DNA from: UBA1206 sp041672465
GTDB lineage: Bacteria; Bacillota; Clostridia; Oscillospirales; CAG-382
Length of the DNA: 64,000 bases
Direction of reading: 5' to 3'
Assembly: GCA_041672465.1 (NCBI GenBank)
Contig: JBAYZO010000005.1
Span: forward strand, 6,132-70,131
Shown: positions 32,120 to 40,124 of the stretch, in pieces
Layout of the letters: every line of letters begins with the position of its first letter
Numbering within the stretch: position 1 is the stretch's first letter
Position numbers and translations under genes: made by a program
Notes under the pieces: generated by a model
The model's database searches: none
Seen by the model: the letters and a program-made list of their open reading frames with translations, nothing else
What the model was told of the DNA's origin: nothing

Positions 32120-33778
32120 ATGGAAAATTTTGAAGTTAAAATGCTTTCTTCTCTCTCGAAAGTTTTCCCCGAGGAAATTTACGACAAGCGTGAGATTTCC
32201 GCCGGGACTTCGTTTTGCGGGGAGATATATTCGTTTCAGCTCGCCTATCGGCCGGGCGGCATTGGGAGAGCGCGGGTCAAAGTCAAAGTGGAGTCAGCGC
32301 TTCGCGAACATATCCTTTTGTTTGAGGTCGAAAACGCGCCGTCTCTCCTCCCCGCTTACCCCGAGAGCCGCGACGGCGATTACCTTAAAACTTCCCCCGG
32401 GCTTTACCCCGATATACTAAATCCGCTGCCGGAATCCCCGGCGCTCACCGCGGTAAACAACGTCTGGAAAAGCCTTTGGGTTATGGTAAACGTCCCTGAA
32501 GGTCACCGCGGCGGTGAAATACCCATAACCATAACATTTGAGGACTGCGGGGGAAATAAATCCGTTTTCTGGACGGGAACCTTTACCCTTGGAGTGATTG
32601 GCGCCCCGCTCCCCGAAAACGAGCTTTTTTGCACCGAATGGTTCCACTGCGACTGCCTTGCCGACTACTACGGCGCGAAAGTGTTCTCGGGAGATCACTG
32701 GCGGATTATTGACAATTACCTTAAAAACTATGTCATGTTCGGGATGAACACGCTCCTCACCCCCGTCTTCACCCCGCCGCTTGACACCGCGGTAGGCGGC
32801 AGCCGAACGACGGTTCAGCTTGTTAAAGTTACCCAAAACGGGGGGGATTATTCGTTTGACTTCACCCTCCTTAAAAAGTTTATTGAAACGGCTAAGCGCC
32901 GCGGGATAAAAGCGTTTGAGGTTTCCCATTTGTTTTCCCAATGGGGGGCGGCTTTCGCGCCGAAAGTCATGGCGTTTGACGAACAAGGCGGGGAAAAACA
33001 GCTCTTCGGCTGGGGGACGCCCGCTCTTTCTTTTGAATATAAAGAATTTTTAGGAGCCTTTCTACCAAAACTAAAACGCTTTTTAAGCGATATCGGCGTT
33101 TTTGAGCAGAGCTTTTTCCATATTTCCGACGAGCCGAATAATAAATCTATCGAAAGCTACTCATCGGCGAAAAAAGTCGTAAGCTCCGCTTTGGGGGGCG
33201 GAAAAATTATCGACGCGGTTTCGGAATACCCTTTTTATGAAAAAGGACTTGTCGACAATATCGTGGCGGCAAACGACAGAATAGACGAATTTATTGAAAA
33301 GGGCGCGAAGAATCTGTGGACATACTACTGCTGCGGGCAGACAAGGCTTGTCAGCAACCGCTTTATGGCAATGCCGTCGTACCGCAACCGAATTTTGGGC
33401 GTTCAGATGTTTCGTCACGACGTCAAGGGTTTTCTCCACTGGGGATATAATTTCTGGAACAGCATGCTGTCTCTTTTCCCGATAGATCCCTACCGCGTCA
33501 CCGACGCGGACGGCGCTTTCCCCTCCGGCGACGCGTTTTTGGTTTACCCGGGGAAAGACAAAACCGCCGTACCCTCGATAAGGCAGGTAGTTTTTAACGA
33601 GGCGCTTCAGGATTACAGAGCGTTGTCCCTCTACCGCGCCCTGTACGGCGGGGAGGCGGCCGAGCGGAAAGTCGATACGCTCTTCGGTAACCTTTCTTTT
33701 AAAGAATACCCAAAAACCCCGGAGAATTTGATTTTGGGGAGAGAGAGCCTAAACCGCGATATCGCTTCCCGTTTATAA
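32120..33778 (+). CDS. DUF4091 protein, GH123-like
   Basis: 552 residues, no signal peptide, so apparently cytoplasmic. An N-terminal beta domain (1-165) is followed by a TIM-barrel-like domain, and the C-terminal DUF4091 domain is recognised by YRNRILGVQMFRHDVKGFLHWGYNFWNS and RQVVFNEALQDYRAL (about 425-530). DUF4091 is the C-terminal domain of glycoside hydrolase family 123 (beta-N-acetylgalactosaminidases); the family's adjacent catalytic Asp-Glu pair appears here in FFHISDEPN (D337-E338). TEWFHCDCLADYY (about 172-184) matches the conserved early block. SD AAGGAGA. An exo-glycosidase for N-acetylhexosaminides is the best guess. Confidence 0.83.
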   Translation: MENFEVKMLSSLSKVFPEEIYDKREISAGTSFCGEIYSFQLAYRPGGIGRARVKVKVESALREHILLFEVENAPSLLPAYPESRDGDYLKTSPGLYPDILNPLPESPALTAVNNVWKSLWVMVNVPEGHRGGEIPITITFEDCGGNKSVFWTGTFTLGVIGAPLPENELFCTEWFHCDCLADYYGAKVFSGDHWRIIDNYLKNYVMFGMNTLLTPVFTPPLDTAVGGSRTTVQLVKVTQNGGDYSFDFTLLKKFIETAKRRGIKAFEVSHLFSQWGAAFAPKVMAFDEQGGEKQLFGWGTPALSFEYKEFLGAFLPKLKRFLSDIGVFEQSFFHISDEPNNKSIESYSSAKKVVSSALGGGKIIDAVSEYPFYEKGLVDNIVAANDRIDEFIEKGAKNLWTYYCCGQTRLVSNRFMAMPSYRNRILGVQMFRHDVKGFLHWGYNFWNSMLSLFPIDPYRVTDADGAFPSGDAFLVYPGKDKTAVPSIRQVVFNEALQDYRALSLYRALYGGEAAERKVDTLFGNLSFKEYPKTPENLILGRESLNRDIASRL

Positions 33779-33799
33779 ATTGTTACAAAAAGTGTCCAA

Positions 33800-33827
33800 A
33801 TCAAAACGCTTTTATTTGATCTTTTTT
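33800..33827 (+). terminator. Weak intrinsic terminator after the DUF4091 gene
   Basis: Short stem ATCAAA/TTTGAT (33800-33805, 33815-33820) with a 9-nt loop followed by CTTTTTT. Confidence 0.45.
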
Positions 33828-33830
33828 GTG

Positions 33831-33859
33831 TTGAATTGTTTTTATTCCTATGTTATAAT
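33831..33859 (+). promoter_or_regulatory. Promoter of the DUF1538/PII-like operon
   Basis: -35 TTGAAT (33831-33836) and perfect -10 TATAAT (33854-33859), spacing 17 bp; leader about 75 nt. Confidence 0.7.
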
Positions 33860-33938
33860 CATTACGTTAATTAAAAAGCTTTTGATAAACGCTTAATGTT
33901 TCGGCAAATAATTATAATATATAAATAACGCTTTATAT

Positions 33939-35537
33939 ATGAACGGAGGAACCCAAATAAAAAAAGACGCGCTTTATAAAAACCGCACGGCACTGACGGC
34001 AAAGATAAAAGAAGGGTTTCTCTCAGTTATTCCGATAGTTATTATCGTGATGGTGTTTTCCCTAACCGTTGTGCCGTTGTCGTCCGATCTTATACTTTCG
34101 TTTTTAATCGGGGCAGGGCTTGTTATTTTAGGAATGGGGCTTTTTTCGCTTGGAGCGGAAGTCGCCATGACCCCCATAGGAAACCGGATAGGCACTTTTC
34201 TAACCAAATCAAAAAGCATAATACTAATTCTCGTGGTGTCGTTCGGGTTGGGGTTCGCCGTTACTTTAGCCGAGCCCGACCTTCAGGTGCTGGCCGCCAC
34301 CACTCCGCATATAGACTTTACCGTGCTGCTCTTGACGGTTGGCGCGGGGGTGGGAATTTTTCTTGTAATAAGCATGCTGAGGATAATTACCGGTATCAGG
34401 CTCCGCTGGGTGTTATTAGTCTTTTACGCCGTTATTTTTATCCTCGCCGCGTTTACCGAAAAAAACTTCCTCGGCGTGGGTTTTGACTCGGGCGGGGTCA
34501 CCACGGGGCCTATGACGGTACCTTTTATCCTCGCGCTGGGGGTGGGCGTTTCCACTATCCGAAGCGACAGCAGGGCGGAATCCGACAGTTTCGGACTTAT
34601 CGCCCTATGCTCGATCGGCCCGATAATCGCCGTTCTTTTACTCGGTATGTTTTATAAAAACGGCGCCGTCGCCGGCGGCGACGCGCTGAAATCTTGGGAA
34701 CACACGGTTGCGATAGGAAGCTCGTATATTAAAGCCATTCCCACATATATCGCCGAAACCTCGCTCGCGCTTTCGCCTATCGCGGTGATTTTTGTGCTGT
34801 TCCAGCTCTTCGCGCTAAAACTCCCGAAACGCTCGTTTTTAAAAATAACCCTTGGGGTTTTATACACTTTTGTGGGTCTGGTTTTGTTTTTAACCGGAGT
34901 TCATGTCGGGTTTGCCTCGCTCGGCGAGGTGCTGGGAAAAAGCGTCGCGGAGGGAGGAAAAGTTTTACTTTTTATTTTAGCTCTTCTGTTAGGCTGGTTT
35001 ATCGTGGCGGCCGAACCCGCCGTGGTGGTTTTGGAAAAGCAAATAGAAGACGTCAGCAGCGGCGCGATACCCGGAAAAGCCGTCAAGCTCAGCCTTTCGG
35101 TGGCGATAGCGGCTGCCATGGGGTTGTCGGTGCTGAGGGTTTTGCTCGGCATTTCAATTTTATGGTTTTTGGTTCCCGGCTACACAATCGCGCTTATTTT
35201 AGCTTTTTTCGTTCCCGACGTTTATACCGCCATTGCCTTTGACTCGGGCGGGGTGGCGTCCGGCCCCATGACCGCCACTTTTATGCTTAGATTTATAATA
35301 GGCGTAACCCAAGCGGCGGGCGGCAATATTCTGCAAGACGCTTTCGGCATGGTAGCAATGGTGGCTATGACCCCGCTTATCTCGGTTCAGGTGATGGGGT
35401 TGATTTACGGCAGAGTTAAAAAGAAAGCTAAAGTCCCCGCGATTAAAGAACCCGAACTTGATCAAAATGTTATCGAACTTTGGATCGAAAATAAAAGTGA
35501 CATTGACAGAAACAGTGATGATGAAAGGGACGGCTAA
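33939..35537 (+). CDS. DUF1538 integral membrane protein
   Basis: 532 residues with about 12 hydrophobic segments, built as two DUF1538 repeats. The repeats share SLGAEVAMTPIGNRIG-type and AEPDLQVLA/AEPAVVVLE segments and the signature FDSGGVTTGPMTVPF/FDSGGVASGPMTATF (about 188 and 430), suggesting an inverted- or tandem-repeat transporter. Substrate unknown. A PII-like gene follows 3 nt downstream, as often seen for this family, so activity may be gated by a PII-type sensor. Start is doubtful: the only ATG (33939) has no SD, while GGAGG at 33945-33949 lies 7 nt before an in-frame ATA at 33957. Confidence 0.87.
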   Translation: MNGGTQIKKDALYKNRTALTAKIKEGFLSVIPIVIIVMVFSLTVVPLSSDLILSFLIGAGLVILGMGLFSLGAEVAMTPIGNRIGTFLTKSKSIILILVVSFGLGFAVTLAEPDLQVLAATTPHIDFTVLLLTVGAGVGIFLVISMLRIITGIRLRWVLLVFYAVIFILAAFTEKNFLGVGFDSGGVTTGPMTVPFILALGVGVSTIRSDSRAESDSFGLIALCSIGPIIAVLLLGMFYKNGAVAGGDALKSWEHTVAIGSSYIKAIPTYIAETSLALSPIAVIFVLFQLFALKLPKRSFLKITLGVLYTFVGLVLFLTGVHVGFASLGEVLGKSVAEGGKVLLFILALLLGWFIVAAEPAVVVLEKQIEDVSSGAIPGKAVKLSLSVAIAAAMGLSVLRVLLGISILWFLVPGYTIALILAFFVPDVYTAIAFDSGGVASGPMTATFMLRFIIGVTQAAGGNILQDAFGMVAMVAMTPLISVQVMGLIYGRVKKKAKVPAIKEPELDQNVIELWIENKSDIDRNSDDERDG

Positions 35538-35540
35538 GGC

Positions 35541-36194
35541 ATGAACTATATAATATCCATAACCAACCCTAACGCTCTGAACAGGCTTTTGGGGATATGC
35601 GATGAACTCGGTCTTTCTCCCCCTGTTATAATGTACGGTTGCGGCACCGCGGCAAAAAGCGTGCTTGACCTTTTGGGGATAGACTCAAAAGAGCGAAGAG
35701 TGGTGTTTACGGCGGCGGACGACGCCAAAACCCGGGAATTTCTGTACGAGCAAAGAAAAAGACTTTATTTAGACGCGCCGGGGAACGGCGTCGCGATGTC
35801 AATACCCATAAAAAGCGTTGGAGGTGAACTTGCGTTGTCATATTTAGGCGGGGACGGTGAACTAAAGGGAGCGCCCGAGCTCAAGCCCGGGTACGAACTG
35901 ATTTTATCCATTATTAACGAGGGTCATTCTGAAACGGTGCTTGACGCGGCAAGATCGGCGGGAGCGAGGGGCGGCACAATCCTCCACGGCAGGGGGACGG
36001 GATCTAAAAGCGCGGAAAAGTTTTTTAAGGTCACTATCGCCCAAGAAAAAGAAGTTATTTTCATAGTCTCAAAGTCGGACCAAAAATCCGCGATAATGTC
36101 GGCCATTTTAAAGTCGGCCGGGCCTAACACCGACGCGGGCGCCATTGTGTTTTCCCTGCCGGTAAACGATATCGCGGGGTTTGGGCTTATTTAA
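35541..36194 (+). CDS. PII-like regulator, two tandem PII-like domains
   Basis: 217 residues, about twice a normal PII (GlnB) subunit. Both halves start with a PII-like strand-helix (YIISITNPNALNRLLGICDE; YELILSIINEGHSETVLDAA), and the second contains the telling GARGGTILHGRGTGS loop, the T-loop region of PII-like proteins; the first has MYGCGTAAKS at the same place. PII proteins sense ATP/ADP and metabolites and bind membrane transporters. The gene begins 3 nt after the DUF1538 transporter stop, AAGG upstream of the ATG, so the two are almost certainly partners. No GlnB uridylylation Tyr is evident. Confidence 0.82.
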   Translation: MNYIISITNPNALNRLLGICDELGLSPPVIMYGCGTAAKSVLDLLGIDSKERRVVFTAADDAKTREFLYEQRKRLYLDAPGNGVAMSIPIKSVGGELALSYLGGDGELKGAPELKPGYELILSIINEGHSETVLDAARSAGARGGTILHGRGTGSKSAEKFFKVTIAQEKEVIFIVSKSDQKSAIMSAILKSAGPNTDAGAIVFSLPVNDIAGFGLI

Positions 36195-36223
36195 CCGTCA
36201 AATAAAACATTTTTGTGGGAGTT

Positions 36224-36637
36224 ATGGATAAAAAACCAAACGAATTTATTCGGTTTATTAAGTTCGGCTTGTTTTCGGCCTCGGCGGGGTTGGTTGAAAC
36301 AGCCTTGTTTTATCTGTTGGGGCTGTTCCCCGGCATAAATTACTGGCTTTGTTATATGCCGGCTCTTATTGTCTCGGTGATTTGGAACTTTACCCTCAAC
36401 AGGCGGTTTACCTTTAACAGTTCGTCAAACGTACCCCGCGCGATGTTTAAAACTTTCGCTTTTTACGCCGTGTTTATTCCTGTCTCCACGGTTTTGGGCG
36501 AAAAACTTGCCGCGGCGTACAAAGCCTATCCCGCGGCGGACGATATTATCTTCTTTACCACCCTCATTATAAACTTTGTGTTGGAATTCCTTTATCAAAG
36601 GCTTTATGTGTTCAGAGGGCAAACGGATAACAGATAA
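36224..36637 (+). CDS. GtrA family membrane protein
   Basis: About 137 residues with four membrane segments and the GtrA signature: FIRFIKFGLFSASAGLVETALFYLL near the N-terminus (positions 7-31), YWLCYMPALIVSVIWNFTLNRRFTF (44-68) and a final LEFLYQRLYVFR. GtrA proteins are thought to help move polyprenyl-linked sugars across the membrane for cell-surface glycosylation. GGGAG lies only 2 nt before the ATG at 36224, unusually close; a GTG at 36215 is the alternative. Confidence 0.88.
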   Translation: MDKKPNEFIRFIKFGLFSASAGLVETALFYLLGLFPGINYWLCYMPALIVSVIWNFTLNRRFTFNSSSNVPRAMFKTFAFYAVFIPVSTVLGEKLAAAYKAYPAADDIIFFTTLIINFVLEFLYQRLYVFRGQTDNR

Positions 36638-36669
36638 AGATAAAAGATAAGAGATAAGAGATAAGAGAA
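36626..36669. repeat. Short tandem GATAAGA/AGATAAG repeat
   Basis: Run of about six units of GATAA(A)GA spacing 7 nt, starting in the last codons of gtrA and ending before the next SD. The same AAGATAAGAGATAAGAGA stretch occurs at 49111-49150 upstream of trmD. Confidence 0.75.
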
Positions 36670-36713
36670 ATGGAAAAAGTCGGCAGATTTATTGTAACAA
36701 AGGAGGTGCGCAA

Positions 36714-38099
36714 ATGCCGCTGACGGGGGCTTTTGTATTCCCGCACCCGCCAATTATTTTGCCGGAGGTGGGAAAGGGAGAACAGTTCCGTATTCAAAAA
36801 ACCATTGACTCTTTCCGCAAGGCCGCGTCTGTCATCGCCGGGCTGAAACCCGATACCATCGTGGTCTCCACCCCTCACTCGGTTGCCTACCAAGATTATT
36901 TTCACATCTCCCCCGGGCACCGGGCAAAAGGCGATATGTCAAGGTTCGGCGCCCCGGGCGCGGAGGTATTCGCGAAATACGACGCCGAATTTGTATTTCG
37001 GCTTGAAGCCCTTGCCAAAGAACAAAACATCATGGCGGGAACTTTAGGGGAAAGATCCCCCGAACTCGACCACGGCACGGTCATACCCCTTCTTTTTGTA
37101 AACGAAGTCTACACAAATTATAAGTTAATCCGTATCGGTCTTTCGGGGCTTTCCCCCGAAACCCACTATCGGCTCGGCAAGCTTGTGTCCGAAACCTCAG
37201 ACCTTCTCGGGAGAAACACCGTTTTTATCGCAAGCGGAGATTTATCCCATAAACTGACGCGGGACGGTCCTTACGGCTGGGCAAAAGAGGGCGGGGAGTT
37301 TGACAGTATCGTCACCGCCGCTTTGTCAAGCGGGGATTTCTTAACCCTGCTTGGCATACCCGAGGAATTTGCCGAAAAGGCCGCGGAATGCGGGTTAAAG
37401 TCATTTTTAATAATGGCGGGATCGCTTGACGGCAAAAAAGTTAAATCAAATCTTTTGTCTTACGAGGGGCCGTTCGGGGTGGGTTACGCGGTGGCGGTGA
37501 TTTTACCCGATGGCGACTATGAGGGAAAACCAATTCTTGAAGAGTACGAGGAAAAAACAAAAGCCCAAACGCGAAAAACCCGTGAGAACGAAAGCGAGCC
37601 CGTAAGGCTGGCGCGGCATTTTGTGGAAAGCTATATAAAGACAAAAACCCTCCCGTCGTTTCCGGGGAATCTTTCGGGTTCGCTTACAAAACAAAAAGCG
37701 GGGGTGTTTGTCACCCTTAAGATAAACGGAAAGCTCCGCGGATGCATGGGAACCATAGAACCCGCCGAAAAAAGCGTCGCGGAGGAAATAAAGCAAAACG
37801 CCGTCACGGCGTGTTCCCGCGACCCGCGCTTTGACAGGGTGCGGGAAGACGAGCTTGGGCGCATCACCTACAGCGTTGACATTCTCTCCCCGCCGGAGGC
37901 TATAGACTCCCCCGAGCTCCTTGACGTCAAGCATTACGGAGTTATCGTTTCATCGGGCGAAAGGCGGGGGCTTCTCCTCCCTGATCTTACGGGCGTGGAC
38001 ACGGTGGAAGAGCAAATAAGCATCGCCCGCCAAAAAGCCGGTATACGGGAAAACGAGAAAATAAACCTTGAGCGATTTAAGGTGGTGAGGCACACTTGA
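36714..38099 (+). CDS. AmmeMemoRadiSam system: Memo-like/AMMECR1 fusion
   Basis: 461 residues. The N-terminal half (about 1-265) is a class III extradiol dioxygenase/Memo-like domain with metal-ligand motifs GAFVFPHPPIILPE, VSTPHSVAYQ, ERSPELDHGTVIPLLFV and IASGDLSHKL. The C-terminal half (about 290-461) is an AMMECR1 domain with GVFVTLKINGKLRGCMGT, DPRFDRVREDEL and LLLPDLTGVDTVEEQ. These are two of the three components of the AmmeMemoRadiSam system; the radical-SAM member is the next gene, overlapping by 4 nt. Excellent SD AAAGGAGGTG. The chemistry of the system is unknown; a modification pathway is presumed. Confidence 0.92.
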   Translation: MPLTGAFVFPHPPIILPEVGKGEQFRIQKTIDSFRKAASVIAGLKPDTIVVSTPHSVAYQDYFHISPGHRAKGDMSRFGAPGAEVFAKYDAEFVFRLEALAKEQNIMAGTLGERSPELDHGTVIPLLFVNEVYTNYKLIRIGLSGLSPETHYRLGKLVSETSDLLGRNTVFIASGDLSHKLTRDGPYGWAKEGGEFDSIVTAALSSGDFLTLLGIPEEFAEKAAECGLKSFLIMAGSLDGKKVKSNLLSYEGPFGVGYAVAVILPDGDYEGKPILEEYEEKTKAQTRKTRENESEPVRLARHFVESYIKTKTLPSFPGNLSGSLTKQKAGVFVTLKINGKLRGCMGTIEPAEKSVAEEIKQNAVTACSRDPRFDRVREDELGRITYSVDILSPPEAIDSPELLDVKHYGVIVSSGERRGLLLPDLTGVDTVEEQISIARQKAGIRENEKINLERFKVVRHT

Positions 38100-38916
38100 A
38101 GATAAGCTGTGAAATCTGCCCCCACCGCTGTATGCTTGACGATGGCCAAACGGGTCTTTGCGGCGCGAGGAAGAACGACGGCGGCAGGGTCGTCTGCGAT
38201 TCTTACGGCAAACTGACCTCTCTTGCCTTGACCCTATTGAAAAAAAGCCCTTCGCGCGCTTTATGCCGGGGACAAAAATCCTTTCCGCCGGGAGCTACGG
38301 CTGCAACATGCGCTGCCCTTTTTGCCAAAATCACTCCATTTCCCTTTCATTTGATGAAAAAACTCTTTACTTCCCCCCGGAAAAGCTGGTTAAGTTTGCC
38401 GAAAGCCTTATCCCTCAGGGGAACATCGGGCTGGCGTTTACCTATAACGAACCGCTGATAAGCTATGAATATGTGTACGACACCTCGTCGCTCGCGAAGA
38501 GGCAAGGGCAAAAAACCGCGCTGGTGACAAACGGCTTTATAAACGAGGAACCGTTAAGGCGACTTCTGCCGTATATAGACGCTATGAATATTGACTTAAA
38601 AGGCTTTTCGGCGGAGTTTTACAAAAAACTTCAGGGCGGGCTTGAGGAAGTAAAAAACACCATCGCCATAGCGGCCAGCAGTTGCCATGTCGAGGTAACA
38701 ACCCTTATTATTCCCGGCGAGAATGACTCAGAAGACGAAATGAAAAGCCTTGCCGGCTGGGTTGCTTCGGTTAGAGAGGATATCCCGCTCCATGTCTCCC
38801 GCTTTTTCCCCTCCCATTTATATTCGGACAAGCTCCCGACGCCGGTTTCAAAAATATATAAGCTTGCCGAGACGGCGCGGGAATTTTTAAAATATGTCTA
38901 CACCGGCAACTGCTGA
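38096..38916 (+). pseudogene. AmmeMemoRadiSam system radical SAM enzyme, frameshifted
   Basis: The gene is split by a one-base deletion. Frame 1 from the TTG at 38096 encodes the N-terminus CEICPHRCMLDDGQTGLCGA and runs to SLAL. The expected continuation DPIEKKPFARFMPGTKIL is in the next frame from 38230. The missing base is in the Leu codon at 38228-38229 (TT|GAC). The rest is intact: SYGCNMRCPFCQNH with the CxxxCxxC cluster motif, GLAFTYNEPLISYEY, NIDLKGF and LPTPVSKIYKLA. Joined length is about 273 residues, normal for the family. No slippery heptamer is present, so a programmed shift is unlikely; sequencing error or recent inactivation are the options. The start overlaps the upstream stop. 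Confidence 0.85.
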
Positions 38917-38939
38917 GTTTGAAAAAGAAAGGTCATTAA

Positions 38940-40037
38940 ATGACAAAAAAAACCTCCGTAACGCTTATTATTATCTTAATTTTAATAATTTCCGCAATTT
39001 GCTGCGGGGCGCTTGTCTCCTGCTCCGGCAATGACGAAAACTATACCATCGCCCTTATAACGGGCGCGTCGGGGGTGACAAACCGCTCGGCCGCGCAGGG
39101 AACTTACGCGGGGATTGTAAGCTATTGTTCGGGCAAAAACATAACCTACAAATATTTTGTGCCGGAAGAAGACACCGAAACGTCTTATTCGGAAGCGGCC
39201 GAAAAAGCGCTTGAGGACGGGGCAAAGCTTATTGTGTTCGCCGGCTATAATTTATCCGCCGCCGCTAAGGCCGCCGCCGAAAACAACAAAGACCGTGACT
39301 TTTTGCTTGTGGACTGCTACGGCGATTACGAAGACATAAACTGCTTTTCGGTGTCTTTCCGCGAGGAGCAGGCGGGTTTTCTCGCCGGGTACGCGGCGGT
39401 GACGGAGGGGCACACAAAGTTGGGGTTTGTTTCAAGCGGGGAAAACGAGATAACAAAAAAATATCTCTACGGTTTTATCGCCGGCGCGGAATACGCCGCC
39501 GTGCTGTACAGCGTCCCGCAGGGCGAAATCAAGTGCTGGTATACCGAAAACAGCGAGGACGACAGGATTAAAAGGCTGGTCATGGACTGGTACGGGGAAG
39601 GCGTTCAGAGCATTATGATTTGCGGCGAGGGAATCGCGAAGCCCGTTATTTCGGCGGCGAACATTATGAAGGGCAGAACGATAGGCTGCGATATGGATCA
39701 AGCCGGTAACAGCGAGCGTTACCTCACCTCGGCGGTTAAAAATTATGAGAGCGTCGTGATGACTTTGCTTGAATCTTATTTCAGGCTGAACAAATGGGAC
39801 GACACAAAGGAGGGGAAGAATGTTGTCTTCGGCATCGAAACCGACAGCGTAGGGCTCCCGACCGGCGCGGGAAGTTTCAGATTTTCCGCTTGGTCGACAG
39901 ACTCATACGAAACCGTCTACGCAAGGCTAAAGTCGGGGAAGATCCCAAGCCCCTCCCCCGACTCCCCGCCGATTACCGCGGTTTTTCAAGTGGTAGTCAT
40001 AACGGACGTCCCGGTAAACGGAGAACAGTCGGAATAA
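38940..40037 (+). CDS. BMP/PnrA-type substrate-binding lipoprotein
   Basis: 365 residues: a long hydrophobic signal followed by a lipobox ending L-V-S-C, then a periplasmic-binding-protein fold of the basic membrane protein (BMP) family. Markers are YTIALITGASGVTNRS, AQGTYAGIV, AKLIVFAGYNLS, FREEQAGFLAGYAAV (diagnostic of BMP), KLGFVSSGE and TIGCDMDQ. Relatives bind purine nucleosides for ABC uptake or act in sporulation (Med). No ABC permease genes adjoin, so the partner is elsewhere or absent. SD GAAAGG. Terminated by the hairpin at 40066. Confidence 0.85.
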   Translation: MTKKTSVTLIIILILIISAICCGALVSCSGNDENYTIALITGASGVTNRSAAQGTYAGIVSYCSGKNITYKYFVPEEDTETSYSEAAEKALEDGAKLIVFAGYNLSAAAKAAAENNKDRDFLLVDCYGDYEDINCFSVSFREEQAGFLAGYAAVTEGHTKLGFVSSGENEITKKYLYGFIAGAEYAAVLYSVPQGEIKCWYTENSEDDRIKRLVMDWYGEGVQSIMICGEGIAKPVISAANIMKGRTIGCDMDQAGNSERYLTSAVKNYESVVMTLLESYFRLNKWDDTKEGKNVVFGIETDSVGLPTGAGSFRFSAWSTDSYETVYARLKSGKIPSPSPDSPPITAVFQVVVITDVPVNGEQSE

Positions 40038-40065
40038 AAAGTATAAATATCCCTTAAAACATACG

Positions 40066-40093
40066 CAAGCCGGGTGAATTCTCACCCGGCTTG
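40066..40093. terminator. Hairpin between convergent genes
   Basis: Perfect 12-bp stem CAAGCCGGGTGA/TCACCCGGCTTG with a 4-nt loop. T tracts on either side are poor, but its position between the convergent BMP and serpin genes suggests a two-way terminator. Confidence 0.7.
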
Positions 40094-40124
40094 TGATATT
40101 AAGTTTATAAAGTTATGAGTTGTT

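Noticed and set aside
32000..34000. Integrated mobile element near the DUF4091 gene
   Set aside because: No integrase, transposase or flanking direct repeats; codon use looks like that of the neighbours.
38096..38458. Independent 120-residue protein
   Set aside because: Its first 44 residues are the N-terminus of the radical SAM enzyme; after 38229 the frame is out of phase and meaningless.
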